Part shown: piece by piece, positions 49,774 through 58,239 of the stretch
Layout of the letters: every line of letters begins with the position of its first letter
How positions within the stretch are numbered: the first letter of the stretch is position 1
Assembly: GCF_000966195.1 (NCBI RefSeq)
Contig: NZ_LAHL01000004.1
Coordinates: forward strand, 1 to 64,000
DNA from: Domibacillus robiginosus
GTDB taxonomy: Bacteria; Bacillota; Bacilli; Bacillales; Domibacillaceae
DNA length: 64,000 nt
Direction: 5' to 3'
Made by a program: the position numbers and the translations under genes
Notes under the pieces: model-generated
Databases searched by the model: none
What the model was told of the DNA's origin: nothing
Seen by the model: the letters and a program-made list of their open reading frames with translations, nothing else

Positions 49774-50118
49774 ATGAAGTTTTTTAATTGAAATTACTGG
49801 CAGGGTATCTAGATAATTTGTTTTTACGCTCTACACTTGTGTAATTGATGACCTTAAAAGATGGGGGGAAAGCCCCCATCGAATGGTTTGTGGTATTGTC
49901 CCATTCAGTTGTCCTCAATTTTATCAATAGGTTTAGTGTGACAAGCATCATTTCCTCTTTTTTTGAATGGTACGTATATTTACTAACGGATTAAAAATCA
50001 TTCCTAGAAAATAAGAGTGCTTCTTATATTAAGAGACCCAATAAGCTTTGAAACAAAATTAAGACTCTTTGTAAGTATTTTAATATCTTCATAGCAACCA
50101 TTTGTGTTAGTAAGCTAA
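49774..50118. other. Gene-free AT-rich stretch with a GC-rich hairpin
   Basis: 345 nt with no credible reading frame. GATGGGGG (49860-49867) pairs with CCCCCATC (49873-49880) around GAAAG; no T run follows, so it is not a standard terminator. The rest is AT-rich with no promoter, repeat or RNA signature I could recognise. Confidence 0.5.
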
Positions 50119-50934
50119 TTAATTCATAGCTTTTACTTTTTGTAAGTATTGCTTTAGGTCATCGGAGGATTTTATATCTTCCATCTTCTTTTTAGACCAC
50201 TCATCTTTAGAATCATAGGAAAAATCAAAGAGATAGTCTCTGCTTTTTAGGTGTTTGTTTGAAAAATCGTTGTAATCAAGCTTTTTATCTTTGTCAGAGA
50301 TTTCTTGTTCAAGGTTTTCGTTAAAGTATTCAATTTTAATGGTGAAGTACTCTAATTCTTGGTTCTTCAAGTACTGTATCAATTTGTAAACTTTATTTAG
50401 CTGGTAGTCCATTTCATTGGAAGTGTTAAGAAGTACATTGGCAAATATAATATTTCCAATTCCTTTATGCTCTCTTTCAATGATTTCTTGATAGGTGTTA
50501 GAGATGTTGTATTTAGTATAAGTTTCATCCGGAAATGAGACATTGACCATATATGAGTAATTTTCAAGGGATTCATATAGCTTTTTATATATTGAACCAA
50601 ATTGTTCGTTAAGCTCCGCACGCCATTTCATGTCTAAGTAATTATCGGAAATTGGCTGCATATCTTCAGTAACTGAAATACGAACAGTTAATTTCGGGTC
50701 TTTCACAGGGTGAGAATCAATCTGATAAGTACCCATGTCATCGCCTAGTGGTTTTGAGAAGCTTGACTCATCAATAACAAAGTCTTCATTATATTTTTCT
50801 TCAAGATGCTTTTCAGCAGCTTTTTCGGCTTTAGAGCTAATTAGTGGAAAATAAACATAGTCAAACAAAACTAGACCAATTATAAATAAAAAGAAAATTG
50901 GAATAGTTAGTAAAACAACGAGTATTTTTCGCAT
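50119..50934 (-). CDS. Hypothetical membrane-anchored protein
   Basis: I do not recognise this 271-residue protein. It has an N-terminal membrane segment (about 4-28, VVLLTIPIFFLFIIGLVLFDYV), then a long, highly charged region rich in K, E, D, N and Y with mixed alpha and beta character. No cysteine and no catalytic motif is seen. The ATG at 50934 follows AGGAG with 7-nt spacing; the open frame runs further upstream to 51258, but that part looks non-coding. The gene is more AT-rich than its neighbours, is head-on to replication and stands alone, which fits recent acquisition. Confidence 0.6.
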   Translation of the reverse strand: MRKILVVLLTIPIFFLFIIGLVLFDYVYFPLISSKAEKAAEKHLEEKYNEDFVIDESSFSKPLGDDMGTYQIDSHPVKDPKLTVRISVTEDMQPISDNYLDMKWRAELNEQFGSIYKKLYESLENYSYMVNVSFPDETYTKYNISNTYQEIIEREHKGIGNIIFANVLLNTSNEMDYQLNKVYKLIQYLKNQELEYFTIKIEYFNENLEQEISDKDKKLDYNDFSNKHLKSRDYLFDFSYDSKDEWSKKKMEDIKSSDDLKQYLQKVKAMN

Positions 50935-51299
50935 CTTTTTTCTCCTGAAAGATCTGTATTTGTACATAATACTAGACATATAGAAACAACCAATTGTTTC
51001 AATGACGATTAAAAGATAGTGTATGTAGATGACATCTATAGAAATAGAACAGCAAGTTTTAATAAGTAAAAAGGATACGCTGGAGTCTTGCCTGAAGGAC
51101 GGTAATGAAGTTAATGTATTGTGCTTTCCTTTTTTACTTGCTGCCACTATTCTTTGCACAGGGTAACTTGACCACAAGAAGATAGTATATCTTTTGTTCG
51201 CTTCTACGTCTATTATTTTTTTGCTGCTGCTAAAACCGGCATAATTGGAGAAAAGCACTCAAAAAAATATATCTCTTTTTAAATCCCCAGCTGTTTTTA
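50935..51299. other. Gene-free AT-rich stretch
   Basis: 365 nt between the hypothetical gene and the DoxX gene. It is AT-rich with scattered short frames on both strands. Apart from the ribosome binding site of the hypothetical gene at its left end, I see no defined feature. Confidence 0.4.
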
Positions 51300-51701
51300 T
51301 CATGGTGTATAAATCAATACAAATTTGCCCGGTCCAATCAAGGCTACGCCAATGGCAACAGCAATCAAAACGGCATTGTACTCAAATCCGCCCCTGTCTG
51401 CCCAGTAGCCGTTTTTACCATGAACCGTAAAAATCGCGTCGATCATCACGATGACAATCATGATTGCGCCGATCCGGGTAAGAACGCCGGCAGCAAAAAG
51501 AAGACCGCCGATGAATTCAAATAGTCCTGCCAGCGTTGCCCAGACTTTCGCGCCTTCTTTAATACCGATAGACTCGAGCAAGCTGCCGGTTCCCGCGATT
51601 CCTGTACCCCCAAACCAGCCAAAAAGCTTTTGAGCACCATGTCCCACGAAGGTCAGTCCAATGACGAGGCGAATAATCAATAGGCCAAGGTCTACAGCCA
51701 T
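51300..51701 (-). CDS. DoxX family membrane protein
   Basis: A 133-residue protein with four membrane segments and the DoxX signature near the N-terminus (LGLLIIRLVIGLTFVGHGAQKLFGWFGG). DoxX proteins are integral membrane proteins linked in various bacteria to redox or thiol stress responses; the exact reaction is uncertain. The ATG at 51701 follows AAAGGAGGG; a start seven codons upstream is unlikely. It stands alone. Confidence 0.85.
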   Translation of the reverse strand: MAVDLGLLIIRLVIGLTFVGHGAQKLFGWFGGTGIAGTGSLLESIGIKEGAKVWATLAGLFEFIGGLLFAAGVLTRIGAIMIVIVMIDAIFTVHGKNGYWADRGGFEYNAVLIAVAIGVALIGPGKFVLIYTP

Positions 51702-51875
51702 ACTTATCCCTCCTTTCACCACATTATTTTTAAAAGCATCCTCATTCTTACAAAGCGTGTAGATAACTTATTGTGAGGAAGCACATCAATGTTTATTCAA
51801 AGCTGAATAAAAAAGCGCGTTGTTTTTAAAGGCAGCTTCCAGCCTGTAAAAAGAACACGAGAGCGCAAAAACAAT

Positions 51876-51908
51876 AAGCCGCTTGAAGCAAAAACCTTCA
51901 AGCGGTTT
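51876..51908 (-). terminator. Terminator after the nitroreductase gene
   Basis: AAGCCGCTTGAAG (51876-51888) pairs with CTTCAAGCGGTTT (51896-51908, one wobble) around an A-rich loop, directly after the stop codon. The T tract on the minus strand is interrupted. Confidence 0.65.
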
Positions 51909-51912
51909 ACGT

Positions 51913-52590
51913 TTATTCAATCCATTGAACGATATCATTCATCTCTTTTCTCGTTTTCGGACGCGGCTCTTTTTGTCGGTAACCGAAGGCAGCCATAACG
52001 GAAACAGCTAAATGCCCGTCTTCAAGCAGATTCTCTTCTTCGAGCAGCTTTTGTACTTTTTCAAAATGAAAGCCTTCAATCGGACAGGAGTCAACCCCGA
52101 TCAGGGCGGCCGTTGTCATCATATTGGCCAGGGCAATATACGTTTGTTTCCCAGCCCAGTCGAGCATGGTGCGGTCGTTTTCTAAAAGATTTAGATCTTC
52201 TTCCTGAAAAGATTTATATCGCTCTTTAATTTTGTCAAAGAGCTCAGGGGGAAATTTTTTTACGTTCAGCATTTGATTCTTTACATAGTCTGAATCATAC
52301 TTTGTATCTTTGATCGTTCTTGCCAAAATCACGACAAAGTGGCTTGCGGTCGGCAGTTGCCCTTGCGCTCCCCAGGAAACTTCACGCAGTTTTTCACGCA
52401 GCTCCGGATTTTGGATCACTAAAAATTTCCAAGGCTCATATCCGACAGAGCTTGGTGAAAGTCTGCCTGCTTCTAAAATCAGCTCAAAATCTTCTTTTTT
52501 GATTTTTTTCGTTGGATCAAATTCTTTTGTTGCATGTCTAAATTCGAAAGCCTTTAAAATGTCCTGATGGGTAATAGAAGAATGGCTCAT
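51913..52590 (-). CDS. NAD(P)H-dependent nitroreductase family protein (YfkO-like)
   Basis: A 225-residue FMN-dependent oxidoreductase of the nitroreductase family. Visible family features are FEFRHATKEFDPTKKI near the N-terminus, the FMN-contact GRLSPSSVGYEPWKFLV, and the conserved AALIGVDSCPIEGF. The overall sequence resembles B. subtilis YfkO. Such enzymes reduce nitro compounds and quinones; the natural substrate is unknown. It is head-on to replication, with its own terminator. Confidence 0.88.
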   Translation of the reverse strand: MSHSSITHQDILKAFEFRHATKEFDPTKKIKKEDFELILEAGRLSPSSVGYEPWKFLVIQNPELREKLREVSWGAQGQLPTASHFVVILARTIKDTKYDSDYVKNQMLNVKKFPPELFDKIKERYKSFQEEDLNLLENDRTMLDWAGKQTYIALANMMTTAALIGVDSCPIEGFHFEKVQKLLEEENLLEDGHLAVSVMAAFGYRQKEPRPKTRKEMNDIVQWIE

Positions 52591-52906
52591 ATACTTGAAT
52601 ACTCCTTTTTATAGCATGTTTTTTACCCACGTATTGTGCCCGGGGGTGAATGAATTATGATGATGATCAGTATAAATAATGAACAGGCGAAAGGAAAATA
52701 GTTTGCTCAAAAGAGAAGGGATGGAAAGGGAGGACGGAGAAAAGAAAAGAGTGGGCTGTCAGTCTCTTTTAGCGTAAATTCCCTTGTGAAAACCGAAGAG
52801 AATATAAGTTTATGTCCACAGAAAAGAGGGTAGGTAAAGACAGGCCTATTTTACTCAATCAAGGACAGGCTTACAAGCGTTATAGACTGAAAAAGGACGT
52901 GGAAAC
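52591..52906. other. Gene-free stretch between divergent genes
   Basis: 316 nt between the divergent nitroreductase and YhcX-like genes. It must contain both promoters, but no convincing -35/-10 pair was found. No RNA gene or repeat was seen. Confidence 0.35.
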
Positions 52907-54454
52907 GTGTCAGAGACCGATATGTCAAAATACGAGAAAAAAATCATTGTTCGAAATATACGCTTTGAAGATATTGATGAAATTATGCAGCTATGGGGCC
53001 GCTGCTTTCCGGGTATGGAGCCGTGGAAGCGGGATCAGCTGGAAAGCCACATCCGCATTTTTCCTGAAGGGCAGTTTTGTGTAGAATATGAAGATAAAAT
53101 TGTCGGCTCCTGCTCAAGCCTGATCGTCAATTTTGATGAGTACGACGACCAGCACACGTGGAACACGATTACTGACAATGGATATATCACGAACCACGAT
53201 CCCGACGGATTCAACTTATATGGAATTGAAGTAATGGTTGACCCCGAATACCGCCGGATGAAAATCGGACACCGTCTTTATGAAGCGCGGAAAGAGCTCG
53301 CCCGCCAGTTAAATCTTCAAAGTATCATTATTGGAGGACGAATTCCAAATTATCATAAATACAAAACCGATATGACACCGCGTGAGTATGTAGCGGCTGT
53401 TGAGAAGCACAGCATTTATGATCCTGTTTTATCCTTCCAGCTGCTTGAAGGATTTACGATTAAGCGTATTAATACGCGCTACTTGCCAGACGATGCAGCA
53501 TCCGATTCTTTTGCCACATTAATGGAATGGAACAATATTGATTATTTAGCGAAGTCACGACGTGTATACCGTGCTTCTTTCCCGGTGAGAATTTGCGCCA
53601 TTCAGTACATGATGAAAAAAATTGATTCCTTCGAGGATTTTGCCCGCCAGGTAGAGTACTACGTAGATGTCGCCGCTGATTTCGGCTCTGATTTCGCTGT
53701 TTTTCCTGAGCTGTTTACAACACAATTGATGTCTTTTCTTGAAGAAAAGCGGCCAGACCGTGCTGTACGCCGTCTTGCTACATACACAGACCAGTACATC
53801 GAATTGTTTACGGAGCTGGCAGTACGGTATAACGTTAACATTATCGGAGGCTCCCATTTTGTCGAAAGCGAAGGGAATGTTTTCAATGTAGCATATTTAT
53901 TCCGCCGCGACGGCACGATTGAAAAGCAGGAAAAAATTCATGCCACACCAAATGAACAAAAGTGGTGGGGGATTGCAGAAGGAAATAAAATTGAAGTGTT
54001 TGACACAGACTGTGGTAAAATTGCGATCCAAATTTGCTACGATATTGAATTTCCTGAGCTTGCCCGCATTGCGGTTGACCAGGGAGCCAATATTATTTTT
54101 GTTCCGTTTTGTACAGATGATCGCCAGGGGTATCTGCGGGTCCGTTATTGTGCTCAGGCGCGGGCTGTTGAAAATCAGGCTTACATTTGCATCGCAGGAA
54201 CAGTTGGCAACCTGACTCATGTGGAAAATATGGATATCCAGTACGCCCAGTCAGCGATTTTCTCTCCATCAGATTTTGGATTTGCAAGAGATGGCATTGT
54301 AGGAGAGTGCGACGCAAACGTCGATACAGTTGTAGTGGGAGATGTTGACCTTGAAAAGCTAAGACGCTCCCGAAACGCTGGATCCGTCCGGCAGCTGCGT
54401 GACCGGCGCCGTGACCTGTACCGGGTTGAGCTGAAGCAGCTGGAATCAGAGTAA
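52907..54454 (+). CDS. GNAT acetyltransferase-nitrilase fusion protein (YhcX-like)
   Basis: The 515-residue protein joins an N-terminal GNAT domain (about 14-175; acetyl-CoA loop VDPEYRRMKIGHRLYEARKE) to a carbon-nitrogen hydrolase domain (about 225-505). The hydrolase triad is visible as E in FPELFTTQ, K in EKIHATPN and C in QICYDIEFPE. This architecture matches B. subtilis YhcX. A two-step action on an amide or amine substrate is possible but not shown. The GTG at 52907 follows AAAAGGACG; an ATG five codons later is an alternative. A shared terminator lies after it. Confidence 0.9.
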   Translation: MSETDMSKYEKKIIVRNIRFEDIDEIMQLWGRCFPGMEPWKRDQLESHIRIFPEGQFCVEYEDKIVGSCSSLIVNFDEYDDQHTWNTITDNGYITNHDPDGFNLYGIEVMVDPEYRRMKIGHRLYEARKELARQLNLQSIIIGGRIPNYHKYKTDMTPREYVAAVEKHSIYDPVLSFQLLEGFTIKRINTRYLPDDAASDSFATLMEWNNIDYLAKSRRVYRASFPVRICAIQYMMKKIDSFEDFARQVEYYVDVAADFGSDFAVFPELFTTQLMSFLEEKRPDRAVRRLATYTDQYIELFTELAVRYNVNIIGGSHFVESEGNVFNVAYLFRRDGTIEKQEKIHATPNEQKWWGIAEGNKIEVFDTDCGKIAIQICYDIEFPELARIAVDQGANIIFVPFCTDDRQGYLRVRYCAQARAVENQAYICIAGTVGNLTHVENMDIQYAQSAIFSPSDFGFARDGIVGECDANVDTVVVGDVDLEKLRRSRNAGSVRQLRDRRRDLYRVELKQLESE

Positions 54455-54500
54455 ATTAAAGGGATCCAAGAAGAATCTAACCGTTTAAATAACTATAAAG

Positions 54501-54533
54501 AAAGAGGCTGGTTCTGTCCCAGCCTCTTTTACG
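54501..54533. terminator. Bidirectional terminator between converging genes
   Basis: AAAGAGGCTGG (54501-54511) pairs perfectly with CCAGCCTCTTT (54519-54529). A and T runs on either side serve both the YhcX-like gene (plus) and the DUF421 gene (minus). Confidence 0.85.
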
Positions 54534-54536
54534 CAT

Positions 54537-55241
54537 CTATTTGTACAAAAAAACCTTCAGGTTATCTTTTGTATCAAGGGTAGCAAGCAGGACATTTTTT
54601 ATGTCCGTTTGAAACGAAGCTGCCAGCTGAGACGCGACCCAGCTTTCGTCTTTGGAAAGGTGTTTTAATTCCTCGGTATTTATTTTACCTTCTTTCACAA
54701 TTGTTCTCGGTAAATCAAAAGGCTCTGTTTTCATTTGAAGAGATCCGGGTGTAAGTGGTTCATATTTAGGATCTAGAAAAAATGAGATTTTTCCATCTGC
54801 TTCCCAAATAGCCAGGGCGACCTTATTTATATCATCGACTTTTTTTTCTCGAAGCTCCTCTAATAACACATCAAGGGAGATTCTTGCTTTTTTCAGCCCC
54901 GCATAAAGAATTTCTCCATTTTGAACAACGGTAATAGGAGCGTGACTTACCAGCTTTCTAAACCATGGCCATTTTAAAATCATAAAAACACTCGCCAGGT
55001 AGAAGAACAACATCACCAGTGTCGTAACAAAGGAACCTTTTAGCCCCAACCCTTCATCTGACAAAGGGTGAGCCACGATATTCCCAATCACGAGGACGAT
55101 TGCGAAGTCTATAACCCTTAATTGGGAGATAGCCCGCTGTCCTAAAGCTTTTGCAACCGCTACTAAAAAGAAAAAAGTAACAGCTGCCCGGAGCATCCAT
55201 TCAATGAGAGAAAGCGTTTCCTGTCTGTGAAAAAAATCCAC
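54537..55241 (-). CDS. DUF421 family membrane protein (YetF-like)
   Basis: A protein of about 234 residues with three N-terminal membrane segments (about 15-95) and a cytoplasmic C-terminal part of the DUF421/YetF family (GLKKARISLDVLLEELREKKVDDINKVALAIWEADGKISFF). Some YetF-type proteins are incorporated into spores; the role here is not known. The frame starts at a GTG at 55250, but that lies immediately after AAAGGAT. The GTG at 55241 has better spacing and is used here. Confidence 0.82.
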   Translation of the reverse strand: MDFFHRQETLSLIEWMLRAAVTFFFLVAVAKALGQRAISQLRVIDFAIVLVIGNIVAHPLSDEGLGLKGSFVTTLVMLFFYLASVFMILKWPWFRKLVSHAPITVVQNGEILYAGLKKARISLDVLLEELREKKVDDINKVALAIWEADGKISFFLDPKYEPLTPGSLQMKTEPFDLPRTIVKEGKINTEELKHLSKDESWVASQLAASFQTDIKNVLLATLDTKDNLKVFLYK

Positions 55242-55494
55242 ATTAAGCACATCCTTTATTTAAATCAGCTGATCCTTTTTTCCACGATCACGCTGCTCGT
55301 ATAAAATAATCCATTAATTTCATGATTTCTTTATCCTTTGTGGGATATACACGATGAGCCTTATTTTTCATCTGGTTTCCCCTGTTTCAGCGATCATGCG
55401 GAAAATAATATGTTAGATTTTCTAACAAGCAGGATGACGAATTATCGGAATTTTTATACGATGGATGAAAGAATGAACAGCAGGTGAGCAAACA

Positions 55495-55836
55495 GTGAAT
55501 GCTTCTTTTAAAAAACAGCTGTCTCAGCTGTACAATGAAGTCAATCAAGAGATTTACAGCATAGGCGTGAGCAAGCAAAAAATTGATATTGCAGAAAACC
55601 GCATCGTTATTTTTGCCGAAACAAAGCGTTCTCCTTTAATTTCTGTTTTAGGAAAACGGTATCCAGAACTGACGCTGTCCGTTGACGGGGCGCTGGCCAT
55701 GGAGTACAAACGCCGGTTAAAAGAGCATGTGGAAGAGCAGTTTGGGCTGACAGTGACAGCCATTTTCAAAGACTACGATGCTTCAAGCCAGCATGCCTGT
55801 ACAGTCATTTATGTGCAGGAGCCGCTTGATTCATAA
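55495..55836 (+). CDS. DUF2294 family protein
   Basis: A 113-residue soluble protein matching the DUF2294 family (KKQLSQLYNEVNQEIYSIGVSKQKIDI, ETKRSPLISVL, and FKDYDASSQHACTVIYV near the end). Its function is unknown. The GTG start at 55495 follows CAGGTGAG. It may be co-transcribed with the urate permease gene, but a strong terminator lies between them. Confidence 0.75.
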   Translation: MNASFKKQLSQLYNEVNQEIYSIGVSKQKIDIAENRIVIFAETKRSPLISVLGKRYPELTLSVDGALAMEYKRRLKEHVEEQFGLTVTAIFKDYDASSQHACTVIYVQEPLDS

Positions 55837-56005
55837 TATGAGCAGCGTGACTGCTGGAGGGAAGATGATTGATCATTTTTCCTTCAACTGTTTACGTTGA
55901 AAGAGCCGGAAGCTTACATGTCGTTATACGTCATATAAGAGCCGCAGAAAAAGAAGAGTTACTCTTCTTTTTCTGCGGCTTTTTTTATAGAAAAGGGGAG
56001 TAAAC
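55837..56005 (+). promoter_or_regulatory. Structured leader and terminator upstream of the urate operon
   Basis: The 169-nt gap can form several stems: AGCAG/CTGCT near 55850, GGAAGATGAT with ATCATTTTTCC near 55860-55881, and CAAC/GTTG near 55885-55899. It ends in a long hairpin with a perfect stem (about 55937-55975, AGCCGCAGAAAAAGAAGAG and its complement) followed by T residues, only 20 nt before the ribosome binding site region of the permease gene. It may simply end the DUF2294 transcript, or act as an attenuator for the urate genes. It does not match the purine riboswitch pattern. Confidence 0.5.
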
Positions 56006-57313
56006 ATGAATTCAAAAGTGGTTTCATTAGGATTTCAGCATGTAATGGCGATGTATGCAGGAGCTATCCTCGTTCCGCTGCTTGTCGGAAGAGCTCTAAA
56101 CCTTTCCGCAGAGCAATTAGCTTACCTGGTCGCAATTGACTTATTAACGTGCGGGATTGCTACACTGCTTCAGGCATGGCAAAACAAATACTTTGGCATC
56201 GGTCTGCCGGTCGTACTGGGCGCATCTTTTGTGGCTCTGTCACCGATGATTGCAATCGGATCTGAGTATGGCATTCCGGCCGTTTACGGCGCCATTATAG
56301 CAGCTGGGCTTTTTATTCTCATCTTTGCCCGCTATCTGGGGAAGCTGGTTAAGCTGTTCCCGCCTGTTGTAACAGGAACGGTTGTCACGATTATTGGCTT
56401 ATCCCTCATTCCATCCGGCATCCGAAACATGGCCGGCGGTGCAGGAAACCCTGATTTTGGAAGCCTGGAGAATTTAATGCTGTCTATGGGTGTGATCGCC
56501 GTCATTATTGTGGCGAACCGTTTTTTCAAAGGGTATGTTCGCTCCCTGTCTGTGCTCCTTGGTATTATGGCGGGCACACTGGCTGCAACGGTTATGGGGA
56601 GAGTTCATTTTGAGGAAGTAGCAGAAGCTTCCTGGTTTCATTTACCGCAGCCCTTTTACTTCGGCATGCCTACTTTTGAAATAGGACCAATTCTAACAAT
56701 GCTCATTGTCGGCCTGGTAATCATTGTGGAATCAACAGGTGTGTTTTTCGCTTTAGGTAAAATTTGCGATCGGCCCGTTACGCAGGCAGACCTTACTCGT
56801 GGATACCGGGCAGAAGGTCTGGCGATTATGATTGGTGGTATTTTTAATGCTTTCCCATACAATACGTTCGCCCAAAACGTAGGACTTGTGCAGCTATCAC
56901 GCAATAAATCTACAAATGTGGTCGTAGCAGCAGGATTTATTCTCGTTTTCCTTGGGTTAATTCCGAAAGTAGCCGCTCTGGCGACAATTATTCCAGCACC
57001 TGTACTTGGCGGTGCCACAGTTGTCCTATTTGGAATGGTTGTATCTTCCGGCATCAAAATGCTGGGATCAGTCGATTTCAGCAATCAGCAGAATGCACTT
57101 ATTATCGCCTGCTCGGTTTCATTAGGTCTGGGGGCCACTGTAGTACCTGAATTGTTCAGCCAGCTGCCGCATGCCCTGCGCATTTTAGTAAGTGACGGCG
57201 TCATTACCGGCAGCCTGACAGCTATTTTTTTAAATATATTTTTTAATTTTCGAGATATTTCAGCTCCCGGCACTGCTCATCAAAACGAAGCGGGCAATGC
57301 ACGGGTGTCATAA
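56006..57313 (+). CDS. NCS2 family purine permease, probably uric acid/xanthine
   Basis: A 435-residue membrane transporter with about 14 membrane segments. Family marks are FQHVMAMYAGAILVPLLVG at the N-terminus, IVESTGVFFALGKICDRPV in TM8 and the substrate motif FAQNVGLVQLSRNKST in TM10. These resemble the xanthine/uric acid branch (B. subtilis PbuX, PucJ, PucK) rather than uracil carriers. The context (OHCU decarboxylase and hydroxyisourate hydrolase directly downstream) makes uric acid the likely substrate, taken up with protons. The ATG follows AAAGGGGAG. Confidence 0.9.
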   Translation: MNSKVVSLGFQHVMAMYAGAILVPLLVGRALNLSAEQLAYLVAIDLLTCGIATLLQAWQNKYFGIGLPVVLGASFVALSPMIAIGSEYGIPAVYGAIIAAGLFILIFARYLGKLVKLFPPVVTGTVVTIIGLSLIPSGIRNMAGGAGNPDFGSLENLMLSMGVIAVIIVANRFFKGYVRSLSVLLGIMAGTLAATVMGRVHFEEVAEASWFHLPQPFYFGMPTFEIGPILTMLIVGLVIIVESTGVFFALGKICDRPVTQADLTRGYRAEGLAIMIGGIFNAFPYNTFAQNVGLVQLSRNKSTNVVVAAGFILVFLGLIPKVAALATIIPAPVLGGATVVLFGMVVSSGIKMLGSVDFSNQQNALIIACSVSLGLGATVVPELFSQLPHALRILVSDGVITGSLTAIFLNIFFNFRDISAPGTAHQNEAGNARVS

Positions 57314-57338
57314 GAAAAGAAAAGGACGGTATGGATAA

Positions 57339-57845
57339 ATGGTAACCATCAGTACGTTAAATGAAATGTCGAAGTTAGCGTTTGTAGAAAAATTAAAAGA
57401 ACTGGTGGAGCATTCTCCCTGGGTGATTGAAAGAGCAGAAAAACAAAGACCATTTAATTCTCGTGAAAACCTTCATGAAAAAATCGCTGCGGTTATTCAA
57501 GCAGCGAGTGAAGACGAAAAAATGAATCTCATTCAAGCTCATCCCCATTTAGGAACGAGAAAAAAAGTAACCTCTTTTTCCGAAAGTGAGCAAAAAGGTG
57601 CCGGGTTAAACGGGCTGTCAGAAGCAGAGTATGAGCATTTACTGGAGCTGAATAGGGAATATGTTGAACGGTTTTCTTTTCCTTTTATTTTGGCAGTCCG
57701 GGGCAAAAACAAAGAAGATATTTTCCACTCTATAAAGGAAAGAGTAAAACATTCAAAGGAACAGGAGATGAGCCGGGCTTTGTCTGAAATCAATCAAATT
57801 GTCCGATTTAGAATAGAAGATCAAATTACAGAAGGAGAGGACTGA
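57339..57845 (+). CDS. uraD: OHCU decarboxylase (UraD)
   Basis: 2-oxo-4-hydroxy-4-carboxy-5-ureidoimidazoline decarboxylase catalyses the last step to S-allantoin, setting its stereochemistry. The 168-residue protein has the conserved catalytic region LIQAHPHLG and the SESEQKGAGLNGL motif. In B. subtilis this activity is the N-terminal half of PucL, fused to uricase. Here it is a stand-alone gene, and no uricase domain follows in the frame. It lies 25 nt after the permease. Confidence 0.92.
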   Translation: MVTISTLNEMSKLAFVEKLKELVEHSPWVIERAEKQRPFNSRENLHEKIAAVIQAASEDEKMNLIQAHPHLGTRKKVTSFSESEQKGAGLNGLSEAEYEHLLELNREYVERFSFPFILAVRGKNKEDIFHSIKERVKHSKEQEMSRALSEINQIVRFRIEDQITEGED

Positions 57846-57849
57846 CTCG

Positions 57850-58203
57850 ATGGGAGGATTAACAACACATATATTAGACCTGACACATGGCTGCCCTGCT
57901 TCACAGGTGAGTATTGAGCTTTTTGAATTAAACGGACCTGAAAAACGCTTATTAAACAGTGCGCGGACCAATTCGGACGGGCGGCTTGATGCACCACTGC
58001 TCTCATCCGATCTTGTGAGAAAAGGAGAATATGAGCTTCTCTTTTATATAGGCGATTATTTCAAAGAAAAAGGACTGCAGCTGTCAGAGCCTGCTTTTTT
58101 AGAAAAGGTTTCCGTGCGGATTGGGCTTGATCCGTCCTCGCTGCATTACCACGTGCCCCTGCTTGTTTCCCCCTGGGGATACCAGGTCTATCGCGGAAGC
58201 TGA
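57850..58203 (+). CDS. pucM: 5-hydroxyisourate hydrolase
   Basis: HIUase, a transthyretin-like enzyme, converts 5-hydroxyisourate to OHCU. The 117-residue protein has the N-terminal THILDLTHGCPA, conserved RTNSDGRLDAPL and the diagnostic C-terminal YRGS, and forms a homotetramer in the family. It begins 4 nt after uraD. Its substrate is the product of urate oxidation, which requires a urate oxidase in the same cell. Confidence 0.94.
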   Translation: MGGLTTHILDLTHGCPASQVSIELFELNGPEKRLLNSARTNSDGRLDAPLLSSDLVRKGEYELLFYIGDYFKEKGLQLSEPAFLEKVSVRIGLDPSSLHYHVPLLVSPWGYQVYRGS

Positions 58204-58239
58204 CAATTTGTGCAAGTATAACTAAAGGAGAGGAAGAAC

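Noticed and set aside
50935-51258. 108-codon N-terminal extension of the hypothetical membrane protein
   Set aside because: The composition changes at the AGGAG-ATG at 50934, after which a normal membrane anchor begins; the upstream part looks like non-coding DNA.
52812-53084. 90-residue frame overlapping the YhcX-like gene
   Set aside because: It is in another frame of a clear GNAT-nitrilase gene and shows no family features.
55837-55985. Purine riboswitch before the urate permease
   Set aside because: The expected junction sequences and two loop motifs of guanine/adenine riboswitches are not present; only generic hairpins are visible.
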